Shown in pieces: positions 52,177 through 60,398 of a stretch of DNA of 64,000 nt; the first letter of the stretch is position 1; every line of letters starts with the position of its first letter. A model generated the notes under the pieces. It worked only from the letters and a program-made list of their open reading frames with translations. It was not told the DNA's origin and made no database searches. Position numbers and translations under genes: made by a program. The DNA comes from Desulfovibrio sp. GTDB taxonomy: Bacteria; Desulfobacterota; Desulfovibrionia; Desulfovibrionales; Desulfovibrionaceae. The DNA lies in assembly GCA_016218665.1 (NCBI GenBank), contig JACRDI010000042.1, positions 62,001 to 126,000 on the forward strand, written 5' to 3'.

Positions 52177-53778
52177 TTACGCCTCCTGCTTGGCCCAGGA
52201 CTTCAAGAGCCGGATGGCCTGTTCCATGTTCTGTTCGGTCAGCTGCATGGCCTGGTTCTTCGCCAGCTCCAGGCGGCGGGCGGTGTCGAGGGCTTCCTCG
52301 GGCACCTCCACGGTCTCCTCGATGGCCAGGCGCTCCTCTGTGCTGGGCAGGCTCGCCACTTCCTCAACCTCCTCCTCGGCCACCTTGGGCCGGATAAGGG
52401 CCATGACAACCGGACGGACCACCAGGATGAGGAAGAGGAACACGAGCAGGCCGGTCAACAGGGGCTTGCCCAGCTTGCCGCCCAGGTCGAGGAAGTTCCT
52501 CACCAGGGACTGGCCTTCGCCCATGTCGGTGGCGCCGAAGGCGATGCTGGACACCTCGATGCTGTCGCCGCGGTCCTTGTCGAAGCCCACCGCGCTCTGC
52601 ACCAGGCTGCGGATGCGGGCCCTCTCCTCTTCGCTGCGGGGCACGTAGGTCATGGCCCCGGTCTTCTCGTCCTTGGTGTACGTGCCGTCGACGATAACAG
52701 CAACCCCCAGGCGCTTCAACTCGCCCACGGGGGAAACAATAGACTGTTCTTCCTTGTTGATCTCGTAGTTGGTGGTGCGCGTCTCGCGCGAGCTGTCCTG
52801 GGAGCTGGTGGTGCCGGTGAAGCCGTCGCCGCGGAAGTTGGCCTCGGGCGAGTTGCCTTCGAGGTTGGCGCGGCCGTTGACGGTTTCCTCGCTTCTGCTC
52901 TCGCTGCGCACCACCTGGCCGTCGGGGTTGAACAGCTCCTTCTTGATGGTCTTGTGGCTGAAGTCCAGCTCGGTGTTCACGCGGGCGATGACCTTCTGCG
53001 GGCCCAGCACCGGGGTAAGCAGCTCCTCGATGCGGCGCTCGATCTTGCGCTCCATCTGGGCCTTGAACTCCAGCTGGGTGGTGTTCATGCCGGCGGTGTC
53101 GTCGTCCGCGGGCTGGTAGAGCGGCTGGCCGCTCTGATCGGTGATGGTGATGCGCTTCTTGTCCAGACCCTCGACGGCCATGGTCACAAGATTGACGATG
53201 CCCTGGACCTCCTTGGGCTCCAGCTTGGCGTCCTTTTCCTTCATCTTGATGACCACGGAGGCGGAGGGCTGGGTCTGCTCCTCGATGAACAGGCTCTTCT
53301 TGGGCACCACCAGGTGCACGCGGGCGTTCTCGATCTTGGGGAACTCCGCGATGGTGCGGGCCAGTTCGCCCTGCAGGGCGCGCTGGTAGTTGATGTGCTG
53401 GACGAAGTCGGTCTGGCCGATCTTGACCTCGTCGAAAATTTCGAAGCCGATGCCCTGGCCGTGCAGGTTGCCCTCGCTGGCGACCTTCAGGCGCAGTTCG
53501 TAGACGCGGTCGGCCTGGACAAGCACGGTCTGGCCGTTGTCCTCAAGCCGGTAGGGCTCCTTGGTCGCCTTCAGCATGCTCACGACCTTGGCGGCGTCCT
53601 CGTTGGAGAGCTTGGAGTAGAGCACCTTGAAGTCGGGCTTGTTCAAGTAGATGACGCCCGCGATGAAGGCGGCCACGAGAACGACGGCCAGCCCGCCGAT
53701 GATCATCTGCTGGGACATGCTGCGCGCCGCCCAGAGGTTCTTGGCCTTGTCGAGGTATTCGCTGACTTTCGGGTGCAT
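52177..53778 (-). CDS. fliF: Flagellar MS-ring protein FliF
   Basis: MS-ring protein of 533 residues with two membrane segments (IIGGLAVVLVAAFIAGVIYL near 26-45; PLLTGLLVFLFLILVVRPVVMALI near 440-465). Periplasmic part has FKVLYSKLSNEDAAKVVSMLKATKEPYRL and YQRALQGELARTIAEFPKIENARVHLV ring-building motifs. The C-terminal tail that binds FliG is present. Confidence 0.97.
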   Translation of the reverse strand: MHPKVSEYLDKAKNLWAARSMSQQMIIGGLAVVLVAAFIAGVIYLNKPDFKVLYSKLSNEDAAKVVSMLKATKEPYRLEDNGQTVLVQADRVYELRLKVASEGNLHGQGIGFEIFDEVKIGQTDFVQHINYQRALQGELARTIAEFPKIENARVHLVVPKKSLFIEEQTQPSASVVIKMKEKDAKLEPKEVQGIVNLVTMAVEGLDKKRITITDQSGQPLYQPADDDTAGMNTTQLEFKAQMERKIERRIEELLTPVLGPQKVIARVNTELDFSHKTIKKELFNPDGQVVRSESRSEETVNGRANLEGNSPEANFRGDGFTGTTSSQDSSRETRTTNYEINKEEQSIVSPVGELKRLGVAVIVDGTYTKDEKTGAMTYVPRSEEERARIRSLVQSAVGFDKDRGDSIEVSSIAFGATDMGEGQSLVRNFLDLGGKLGKPLLTGLLVFLFLILVVRPVVMALIRPKVAEEEVEEVASLPSTEERLAIEETVEVPEEALDTARRLELAKNQAMQLTEQNMEQAIRLLKSWAKQEA

Positions 53779-53859
53779 TGTCTCTCTCCTGATTTGCCTT
53801 CGGCCCGTGTCCTTACCGGCCTGTGTTCACGTTCCCGCTTGCCGCTGCCGGCGCCCGGG

Positions 53860-54189
53860 CTAGAACTGCATCTTGGTCAGTTCCTGGTAGCTGGCCAGAA
53901 TCTTGTTGCGCACGGCGCTGGTCATGTTCATGGCCAGGCCGGCCTTCTGCAGCGAGATCATCAGCTCATGCACGTTCTGGTCCTTGCCCGCGGCGAAGGA
54001 CTCCACAAGGGCGCTCTTCTCCTGCTGCATGGCGTTCACCTTCTCCAGGCTGCCCTTCATGGCCTCCATGAAGCCGCCGGAGTTTGAGCCGCCGCTCTTC
54101 TTGACGCTTGTGGCGAGTCCGGACTGGGCGCCCTGCTGGGCCTTCAACGCGTTCTGGTAGGCCTGCATGGCCACAGACTTGACGATCAT
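53860..54189 (-). CDS. fliE: Flagellar hook-basal body protein FliE
   Basis: A 109-residue adaptor between MS ring and rod. The conserved C-terminus is ESFAAGKDQNVHELMISLQKAGLAMNMTSAVRNKILASYQELTKMQF. It lies between flgC and fliF with short gaps. Confidence 0.95.
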   Translation of the reverse strand: MIVKSVAMQAYQNALKAQQGAQSGLATSVKKSGGSNSGGFMEAMKGSLEKVNAMQQEKSALVESFAAGKDQNVHELMISLQKAGLAMNMTSAVRNKILASYQELTKMQF

Positions 54190-54213
54190 GGCGTGTCTCC
54201 TTCCTGCTTATGC

Positions 54214-54651
54214 CTAGCGGGCGATCTGCAGGGCCTTGTTGAACATGGCCTTGGTGTCCTGGATGGCCTGGACGTTGGCCTCGTAGGACCGCATGGTGGT
54301 GATCATGTTGGCCATCTCCTCCACCACGTTGATGTCGGGGTAGTTGACGTAGCCGTCCTTGTCGGCGTCGGGGTGGCCGGGCTCGTGCACCCTCTTCATG
54401 GGACGCTTGTCGTTGGTGATGCCGCGCACCACCACGCCCTTGAGCTCGCGGTTCTCGGCGTTCTCCATTTCCTTGTCGAAGGGGTTGAACACCGGGGCGG
54501 CGGCAAAGGCCACGCTCTTGCGCTTGTAGGCCCCGCCCTCGGGCGTGCGGGTGGTCTTCACGTTGGCCAGGTTCATGGAGATGACGTTCATGTACGTGCG
54601 CTGGGCCTTCATGCCCGAGGCGCTGACGTCGAGTGCGCTCATGAAGTCCAT
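54214..54651 (-). CDS. flgC: Flagellar proximal rod protein FlgC
   Basis: Rod protein of 145 residues: MDFMSALDVSASGMKAQRTYMNVISMNLANVKTTRTPEGGAYKRK is the FlgC start and NVVEEMANMITTMRSYEANVQAIQDTKAMFNKAL the conserved end. Starts directly after the flgB stop. Confidence 0.96.
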   Translation of the reverse strand: MDFMSALDVSASGMKAQRTYMNVISMNLANVKTTRTPEGGAYKRKSVAFAAAPVFNPFDKEMENAENRELKGVVVRGITNDKRPMKRVHEPGHPDADKDGYVNYPDINVVEEMANMITTMRSYEANVQAIQDTKAMFNKALQIAR

Positions 54652-55062
54652 TTACTTGCCTCCTTCCTGGATGACCGTCTGCAGACCGGTGAAATTCTTG
54701 GCGATGATGTCGGTCAGCGCGTTGTACATCATGGAGTTCTTGGCCATGGCGGTCATTTCCTTGTCCAGGTCCACCACGTCCTCGCCGTGCACCATGCGCG
54801 GCTTCCAGTCGGTGATGCCCTTGCCCTGGAACCCGTTCACATCGAAGGCGGCGGGCAGGTGCTTCTCGTCGGTGCGGGTCATCTTGCCCTTCTGGTCCAT
54901 GTTCATGGCCTTTTGCAGGTCTTCCTCGAATTCCAGCCTGCGGGCCTTGTACTTGGGCGTGTTCACGTTGGCGATGTTGGCCATGACGACATTCTGACGC
55001 TGAAGGCGCATGTCCAGCACCTTCTCCACAACGCCGAAGTTTCGTTCGAAAAGCCCTTTCAT
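54652..55062 (-). CDS. flgB: Flagellar proximal rod protein FlgB
   Basis: Rod protein of 136 residues and first gene of the operon. MRLQRQNVVMANIANVNTPKYKARRLEFEEDLQKAM is the FlgB core and EMTAMAKNSMMYNALTDIIAKNFTGLQTVIQEG the C-terminal helix. The ATG at 55062 has AGGAGG about eight bases upstream; the long open frame further upstream is not coding. A sigma-54-type promoter lies about 80 bases upstream. Confidence 0.96.
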   Translation of the reverse strand: MKGLFERNFGVVEKVLDMRLQRQNVVMANIANVNTPKYKARRLEFEEDLQKAMNMDQKGKMTRTDEKHLPAAFDVNGFQGKGITDWKPRMVHGEDVVDLDKEMTAMAKNSMMYNALTDIIAKNFTGLQTVIQEGGK

Positions 55063-55140
55063 GCCTTGATCCTCCTGGGCTTGCGCCCTTTTTCCGCCGG
55101 CTTGGGCCTTGTGGCCCGGCCCTCGGCACGCCAGGGTAAT

Positions 55141-55157
55141 AGCAAGGGGTGTTCCAA
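55141..55157 (-). promoter_or_regulatory. Sigma-54-type promoter of the flgB operon
   Basis: On the minus strand TTGGAACACCCCTTGCT: GG and GC elements separated by exactly 10 bases, with the TTGC(A/T) -12 box intact. The predicted start is near 55130, giving a leader of about 68 bases to flgB. Confidence 0.72.
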
Positions 55158-55200
55158 GTTTATAATTCACTGAAATTAATGCTTTTAACTTTTTGTCGTC

Positions 55201-55214
55201 GACTCCTGGGAGTC
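55201..55214. promoter_or_regulatory. Inverted repeat between the divergent sigma-54 promoters
   Basis: GACTCC-TG-GGAGTC, followed at 55213-55225 by TCTGG-CCG-CCAGA. Both lie 45-90 bases upstream of one or both -24 boxes, the place where NtrC-type flagellar activators bind. Activator identity is inference. Confidence 0.45.
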
Positions 55215-55291
55215 TGGCCGCCAGATTATTGGGAGGCGCGCGCGTAAGAGCGCCATTGGGGGCGGGGAGGGGAAGGCAGCAGATTTTTACG

Positions 55292-55308
55292 TTGGCACGG
55301 CATGTGCA
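55292..55308 (+). promoter_or_regulatory. Sigma-54-type promoter of the divergent TPR gene
   Basis: TTGGCACGGCATGTGCA: a consensus TTGGCACG -24 box and a GTGCA -12 box with GG and GC exactly 10 bases apart. Predicted start near 55319, leader about 73 bases. Confidence 0.8.
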
Positions 55309-55391
55309 TATGCGTGGCAGGCTCCAAAGAGCCACGCAACTTTTGCCGCCCGCAAGGAGACGCGGGCAGTTAGGGAAAACGGAGGGGAACC

Positions 55392-55952
55392 ATGAGTCAC
55401 CTGGACTACGAGATCAACAAGGAACTCGGCGAGTGCTACCTGTTCATGGGCGAGCTCGAAAAGGCCGAGGACTACTACAAGAAGGCCGCGTCATCCAACG
55501 GCATCCACCCGGATCCGTACCTGGGCCTGGCCACCATTGCCGTGCAGCGAGGCGACCTTGAGGGCGCCCTGACGCTGTACACCAAGGCCCACGGCATCGA
55601 CGCCAACGACAAGACTTTCGCCGGCATCGGCCTGGTGAAGATGGAGCAGGGGTTGAAGGCCGACGCTTTCGACATGTTCCTGAACGCCCTGGGCAAGAAT
55701 CCGGAAAACATGGTCGCGCTGCTGAGCATCATCCGGCTTGGACACGAGCTGGAGAGGCTGGAGCAGGTCATTCCCGCCCTGGAGAGCTACCTCTCCATCA
55801 ATCCGGGCAAGAGCGAGGTCCGCTACTCCCTGGCCGGCTGCATGGTCTGTCTCGACCGCAAGGACGAGGCCCAGGCCCAGCTGGAACAGATCATCGCCGC
55901 GGACCCCGGCTTCGCTCCCGCGCGGGAACTGCTCTCCCAGTTCGACGCCTAA
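55392..55952 (+). CDS. TPR protein divergent from the flagellar operon
   Basis: A 186-residue soluble protein with about four tetratricopeptide repeats (YEINKELGECYLFMGELEKAEDYYKKA; PYLGLATIAVQRGDLEGALTLYTKA; RYSLAGCMVCLDRKDEAQAQLEQI). Its promoter is of the same sigma-54 type as that of the flagellar genes, so a motility or chemotaxis role is plausible. AACGGAGGGG precedes the ATG. No signal peptide. Confidence 0.88.
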   Translation: MSHLDYEINKELGECYLFMGELEKAEDYYKKAASSNGIHPDPYLGLATIAVQRGDLEGALTLYTKAHGIDANDKTFAGIGLVKMEQGLKADAFDMFLNALGKNPENMVALLSIIRLGHELERLEQVIPALESYLSINPGKSEVRYSLAGCMVCLDRKDEAQAQLEQIIAADPGFAPARELLSQFDA

Positions 55953-55981
55953 CCTACGGTCTCCCCTCCCTAATGGCTCTC

Positions 55982-56011
55982 TGTCCCCGTCCGGTCGGTC
56001 GGGCGGGGACA
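55982..56011 (+). other. Strong hairpin upstream of the IMP cyclohydrolase gene
   Basis: 12-bp stem TGTCCCCGTCCG / CGGGCGGGGACA (one G-U) with a GTCGGT loop, 30 bases after the TPR stop. No T-tract follows, so it is either a Rho-dependent 3' end structure or part of the leader of the next gene. Confidence 0.55.
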
Positions 56012-56117
56012 GGGAACCGCATACGGGAAGAGGCCGCCGGCCTAGCACCACAGCCGCCCCGGCTTGCCTTGGGCAGGATCTTCTGGCACAACCTCTGAAA
56101 CCAGAGAGAGGTTGCGC

Positions 56118-56717
56118 ATGGATTTTCTTCCCATTAAGCGGGCAATCCTGTCCGTCACCGACAAGTCCGGACTGGCTGATTTCGCCTCCTTCCTTACCGA
56201 ACGCGGCGTGGAGCTCGTCTCCACCGGCGGCACCCACAAGAAACTCGTGGCCGCGGGCCTCAAGGTCACCAGTGTCAGCGATGTCACCGGCTTCCCCGAG
56301 ATCATGGGCGGCCGGGTGAAGACCCTGCATCCGCGCATCCATGCCGGCATCCTGGCCGACAAGGACAACCCGGGCCACATGCTGACCCTTGACGAATTGC
56401 GCATCCAGAGCTTCGACATGGTCTGCGTGAATCTCTACAATTTCGCCGACGCGGCGGCCAAGGGCGTGGACCTGCGCGCCGCCGTGGAGGAGATCGACAT
56501 CGGCGGGCCCTGCATGCTGCGCGCCGCGGCCAAGAACTTCCATTCCATGCTCGTGGTGCCTGATCCCTCCTACTACCCGCGCATCCAGGCCGATCTGGAG
56601 GCCAACCCCGGCGGCGTGTCCCTGGCGTTGCGGCGCGAGCTGGCGGCCGAGACCTTCGCCCGCGTCTCCGCCTACGACGGCATGATCGCCAAGTACCTGG
56701 CCAGCGCCCCGCTCTAG
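56118..56717 (+). CDS. purH: Stand-alone IMP cyclohydrolase (PurH N-terminal domain)
   Basis: Closes the purine ring of FAICAR to IMP, the last step of purine synthesis. The 199 residues cover only the MGS-like cyclohydrolase half: RAILSVTDKSGLADFASFLTERGVELVSTGGTHKKL, PEIMGGRVKTLHPRIHAGIL, VNLYNFADAA, EEIDIGGPCMLRAAAKN. The usual C-terminal AICAR transformylase domain is absent and the protein ends cleanly, so that step must be done by another enzyme (a PurP-type or separate PurH C-domain). The ATG has AGAGAGG upstream. Confidence 0.92.
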   Translation: MDFLPIKRAILSVTDKSGLADFASFLTERGVELVSTGGTHKKLVAAGLKVTSVSDVTGFPEIMGGRVKTLHPRIHAGILADKDNPGHMLTLDELRIQSFDMVCVNLYNFADAAAKGVDLRAAVEEIDIGGPCMLRAAAKNFHSMLVVPDPSYYPRIQADLEANPGGVSLALRRELAAETFARVSAYDGMIAKYLASAPL

Positions 56718-56764
56718 CCAGAGAGCCGCCAGACAGCCGCTTCGGCGGCCGGAGGTTTTTCGCC

Positions 56765-58507
56765 ATCGCCCAGAAGCCACAAGGCAACACCCAGGGCCTC
56801 AAGCCCAATCAGATCCAGCGTCTTTCCCGCCTCGCCACCCGGAGGTTTCCCCCTTCGGGTGGCGGCTTCACCACCGACCAGGCGCGCGAGCTGGCCATCC
56901 TCTCGCGTGATGTGGGGCGGCAGCTCGGCCTGCTCATCGACAGGCAGGGCAAGGTGGAGATGCTCATCGTGGGCGAGCCCGACCGCATCTACATCCCCGA
57001 GCTGCCCCGCGCCCGCCTGGGCGAGACGCGCCTGCGGGGCCTGCGCCTTTTGCACACGCACCTGAACGGCGAGGCCCTGTCCCAGGAAGACCTGATGGAC
57101 ATGGTGGCCCTCAGGCTCGATTCCGTCTCCGCCCTCGGCGTGGACGAGTTCGGCGGGCCGGAGCGCCTGCACGTGGCCCACGTGGTGCCGGTGAATGAAC
57201 TTGCCGGGCCCGACGCCAAGCCCTACGACGTGCTGCCCTCCGTGCGCTGGGACCGCTCCGAGGTGGACTTCTCCGTGCTGGTGCAGGCCCTGGAGGACGA
57301 GTTCGCCCGCCAGGAGCGCGCCGTCGCGTCGGACAAGGGCCGCGAGCGCGCGCTTCTGGTCAGCGTGTCCAGCGCCCCGCGCATCATCCAGGAGCGCAGC
57401 CTGGACGAGCTGGCCGAGCTGGCCCGCACGGCCGGGCTGGCCTGCCCCGCGCGCATGATCCAGCGCGTGGACAAGGCCGACGCGAGGCACATTCTGGGCA
57501 AGGGGAAACTGCAGGAGCTGGAGGTGCTCTGCCTGCAGACCGGCGCGCAGATCGTCATTTTCGACCAAGACCTCTCGCCCTCGCAGCTGCGCAACCTGGC
57601 CGAAGCCACGGAGCGCCGCGTGCTGGACCGCACCCAGCTCATCCTGGACATTTTTGCCCGTCGCGCCACCAGCCGGGCCGGAAAGCTGCAGGTGGAGCTG
57701 GCCCAGCTCAAGTACACGCTGCCGCGCCTGGTGGGCAAAACCCCGGCCATGTCGCGGCTCATGGGCGGCATCGGCGGCCGCGGACCAGGCGAAACCAAGC
57801 TTGAGATCGACCGCCGCCGCGTGCGCGAGCGCATCACCAAGGTGCGCAAGGATCTGGAGAGCGTGCGCCGCCACCGCAGCGGCACGCGCGACCGCCGCGC
57901 CAAGGCCGGGTGCCCGGTCATCGCGCTTGTGGGCTACACCAACGCGGGCAAGTCCACCTTGCTCAACACCCTCACCGGCAGCGCCGTGCTGGCCGAGGAC
58001 AAGCTCTTCGCCACGCTGGACCCCACCAGCCGGCGCATCCGCTTCCCGCGCGAGCGCGAGGTCATCTTGACCGACACCGTGGGCTTCATCCGCCGCCTGC
58101 CGCCGGACTTGCAGGAGGCCTTCCGCGCCACCCTGGAGGAGCTGGAAGCGGCGGACGTGCTGGTGCACGTGGCGGACATCTCTCACCCGGAGGCGGAGGA
58201 GCAGATCGCGGCCGTGGAGGCCATCCTCAAGGAGATGGACCTGGCGGACACGCCGCGCCTCTTGGCGCTGAACAAGTGGGAGCTTCTGCCGGGGGAGCAG
58301 CAGGAGGTCATGCGCCGCCTGTACCCGGCTGGCATCCCGGTGACGGCGCTCAAGCGCTCGGGCCTGACCCCGCTGGTGGCGGCCATTCTGGGCCTGCTGC
58401 CCACGGAGCCGCAGGCCGACCCGGCCTTCTCCGCCACGCCTGCGGAAGATTCAGGCGAGGATGTGGCCGTGTGGGATATCGAGATGGGGAGTGACGTGGT
58501 GCAGTGA
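56765..58507 (+). CDS. hflX: GTPase HflX (start codon probably AUC)
   Basis: Ribosome-associated GTPase that splits stalled or heat-damaged ribosomes. The HflX N-domain is clear (ARTAGLACPARMIQRVDKADARHILGKGKLQEL), followed by the Gly-rich SRLMGGIGGRGPGETKLEIDRRRVRERI linker and the G domain (GYTNAGKSTLLNTL, DTVGFIRRLP, NKWE). A coding-like segment GNTQGLKPNQIQRLSRLATRR precedes the first in-frame ordinary start (GTG 56912, no ribosome site). In frame, ATC at 56765 has GGAGG nine bases upstream, and no ATG/GTG/TTG lies between the previous stop and 56912. I therefore annotate from 56765; the start is uncertain. Confidence 0.9.
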   Translation: MAQKPQGNTQGLKPNQIQRLSRLATRRFPPSGGGFTTDQARELAILSRDVGRQLGLLIDRQGKVEMLIVGEPDRIYIPELPRARLGETRLRGLRLLHTHLNGEALSQEDLMDMVALRLDSVSALGVDEFGGPERLHVAHVVPVNELAGPDAKPYDVLPSVRWDRSEVDFSVLVQALEDEFARQERAVASDKGRERALLVSVSSAPRIIQERSLDELAELARTAGLACPARMIQRVDKADARHILGKGKLQELEVLCLQTGAQIVIFDQDLSPSQLRNLAEATERRVLDRTQLILDIFARRATSRAGKLQVELAQLKYTLPRLVGKTPAMSRLMGGIGGRGPGETKLEIDRRRVRERITKVRKDLESVRRHRSGTRDRRAKAGCPVIALVGYTNAGKSTLLNTLTGSAVLAEDKLFATLDPTSRRIRFPREREVILTDTVGFIRRLPPDLQEAFRATLEELEAADVLVHVADISHPEAEEQIAAVEAILKEMDLADTPRLLALNKWELLPGEQQEVMRRLYPAGIPVTALKRSGLTPLVAAILGLLPTEPQADPAFSATPAEDSGEDVAVWDIEMGSDVVQ

Positions 58508-58524
58508 GGGGGATCGGTTGCTTG

Positions 58525-59364
58525 CTACCCAGCCCTTTGCTTTTTAAGAAGTTCTCTCAGCTGTCTTTTCTCTGACTCTTCGAGTTGCTTGCGAATGAGT
58601 TTTCTGCCAGCAGCCAGAAGCAAACGGTCAATGTCGCCGGGAATGCTTATGCTTTCCCCGATTTTATTCCGTTGCTCCTCGGAGAGCGAATCGTAGCACC
58701 GTTGGACCACTTGCTCTAAACTTGTCTGCGCGGTGGACTCTGGCGAAGGCGTGACTGTTGAGCCTTTGTCGGGTTTTGGTTGGTCCTGGCAACAGGCTGG
58801 CCCGACAGTCTTTGGCGTTGCCGCCTTTGTTGGGCTGGCAAACTCAAGGATGGATGACTCTGGCCAGTGACACTTTCTGTCGACCTCGCAGCGCAGATAT
58901 GCGGCTGCAGAGCTCTTTTGATTAAGCGTGAGTAAGTGAATTCTGAGTCCAAGCCCCTGTGCTGCGACAACCCCAGGTGTAAGATCTGCATCACCAGAAA
59001 GAATGAGGGCTTCAGAAATCGCTCTGTTCTGCGCAAGCCCAATTATGTCAGCGATTATGAGCCCATCAACCCCTTTCTGCTGACCAACCACGTTTCTTGT
59101 TCCAAGGCGGAGTTTGAAATCATCCAGTTGTTCGATCGCTTTGTGTTCTTCCGCCTTGCCCCCATTGCTAGGTCCATCGTACCAATAGATTCGCAAGAGG
59201 CTTGCTTCGGGAAATTCTTCCTTTGCAACCTTTAGTAGCTTTTGCCTCAGAATTTCATAGCTTAAGGAAACCTCTCTTCGGGGCGCGTTTTTATTGCGCA
59301 GGGTCGCGTAAAGGGTGTGTGCCCATAGGTACCCGGCATCGACAAAGATAGCCAATCTCCGCAT
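58525..59364 (-). CDS. NYN domain protein with helical C-terminus, AT-rich
   Basis: A 279-residue protein of the LabA/DUF88 NYN family: FVDAGYLWAHTLYATLRN (first Asp), QQKGVDGLIIADIIGLAQ (KGVD motif), ALILSGDADLTPGVVAAQGLGLRIHLL (paired Asp), the metal site of predicted RNases. A Pro/Ser-rich linker and a Glu/Lys-rich helical end (SLSEEQRNKIGESISIPGDIDRLLL; KRQLRELLKKQ) follow. Base composition is clearly less GC-rich than its neighbours, so the gene is probably acquired. GGAGAAG eight bases before the ATG lies directly after a long hairpin. Differs from the NYN protein at 46 kb. Confidence 0.87.
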   Translation of the reverse strand: MRRLAIFVDAGYLWAHTLYATLRNKNAPRREVSLSYEILRQKLLKVAKEEFPEASLLRIYWYDGPSNGGKAEEHKAIEQLDDFKLRLGTRNVVGQQKGVDGLIIADIIGLAQNRAISEALILSGDADLTPGVVAAQGLGLRIHLLTLNQKSSAAAYLRCEVDRKCHWPESSILEFASPTKAATPKTVGPACCQDQPKPDKGSTVTPSPESTAQTSLEQVVQRCYDSLSEEQRNKIGESISIPGDIDRLLLAAGRKLIRKQLEESEKRQLRELLKKQRAG

Positions 59365-59377
59365 ATCTTCTCCAAAG

Positions 59378-59430
59378 AAAGAAAGGGATGCCGAGGCATC
59401 CCTTTCTTTAATTGATGCCTTGTGGGCATC
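59378..59430 (-). promoter_or_regulatory. Paired hairpins in the leader of the NYN gene
   Basis: A perfect 14-bp stem (AAAGAAAGGGATGC / GCATCCCTTTCTTT, loop of 4) at 59378-59409 ends one base before the ribosome-binding site. A second stem GATGCC/GGCATC at 59414-59430 shares the same arms, so alternative pairing is possible. On the minus strand the first stem ends CCCTTTCTTT, attenuator-like. Confidence 0.6.
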
Positions 59431-59476
59431 CCATAGCTGTCAGCCTTTTGCAGCTGAACTAATTAGGTAGGAAGCC

Positions 59477-59505
59477 ATTTTCTGTAATTCGTTGCCAAAT
59501 GTCAA
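59477..59505 (-). promoter_or_regulatory. Candidate promoter of the AT-rich NYN gene
   Basis: On the minus strand TTGACA (59505-59500), 17-base spacer, GAAAAT (59482-59477). The predicted leader of about 105 bases contains both hairpins. Confidence 0.5.
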
Positions 59506-59585
59506 GCCCGCTTTGAGCAAGAGGCAAGTTTGCTCAATCACGATGATGAAGCTATATACGCAGAGCGTTTGTGTCAACAGTTTTC

Positions 59586-60191
59586 CTACGCCCCCGCCTC
59601 CTCGCACTTCTTCCCCTTCCGCCACGGCATCTCCTGCCCCTTGTCGAGGCGCAGGATGTTCTCGCGGTGCCGCCAGAACAGGAACAGCATGACGGCGACA
59701 GCCAGCGGCACCATGCGCGCGTTGAAGGTCAGCAGGCTAAACACCGGCAGCGCCAGGGCGAGCGTCAGCGACCCCATGCTCACGTAGCCGGAGAGCCAGA
59801 TGACCGCCACGCAGCAAAGGGCCGAGAGGATGAGCGCGGCCGGGGCCAGCGCCAGGAAAACGCCCACGGTGGTGGCCACGGCCTTGCCTCCGCGGAAGTT
59901 CAGAATGGGCGAGTACGCGTGCCCCAGAATGGCCGCCAGCCCGATGAGCGACAGCGCGATCCAGCTTGTGTCCGCCGGGGCCAGCGCGCAGGGAATGAAC
60001 CCCTTCAGCAGGTCCAGAGCCAGCGTCAGCACGCCCCAGGGCGTGCCGCACAGCCGGGCCACGTTGGTGGCGCCCACGTTCCTGCTTCCCGCCTCGCGCG
60101 GGTCTATGCCCTTGACGAAACGGGCCACATAGAGGCCGAAGGGCACCATGCCCAGGCCAAAGGCCACCAGGAAAAGCAGAAACGCGATCAT
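59586..60191 (-). CDS. plsY: Acyl-phosphate glycerol-3-phosphate acyltransferase
   Basis: Integral membrane enzyme (201 residues) that moves an acyl group from acyl-phosphate to glycerol 3-phosphate, the first step of phospholipid synthesis. PlsY signatures: GSRNVGATNVARLCG, HAYSPILNFRGGKAVATTVGV, and the end LFLFWRHRENILRLDKG. Start chosen at MIAFLLFLVAFG because AAGGAG lies about six bases upstream; a longer frame is open but adds a non-membrane extension. Confidence 0.95.
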   Translation of the reverse strand: MIAFLLFLVAFGLGMVPFGLYVARFVKGIDPREAGSRNVGATNVARLCGTPWGVLTLALDLLKGFIPCALAPADTSWIALSLIGLAAILGHAYSPILNFRGGKAVATTVGVFLALAPAALILSALCCVAVIWLSGYVSMGSLTLALALPVFSLLTFNARMVPLAVAVMLFLFWRHRENILRLDKGQEMPWRKGKKCEEAGA

Positions 60192-60398
60192 GGAATCTCC
60201 TTGCTGCAAAAGGGGGCGGGTGAGGCTTGTCCCTTGTACATGGTTCGCCCACGCTTGAAAAGTGGCGGCCTGTGCGCCGGTGGCGCGGCCGGGCTTGGCC
60301 CAGAGCCCGATCAGGGCCACGCGGAGGGGCGCGCGGCCTTGTGCCCCGGGCGGGGAAGGTGTATCACCCGGCTATCCCGATCTTCGCTGGAGGCGATC

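Noticed and set aside
59440-59625. Small minus-strand frame (61 codons) between plsY and the NYN gene
   Set aside because: It begins inside plsY in another frame, has no ribosome site, and overlaps the candidate promoter of the NYN gene.
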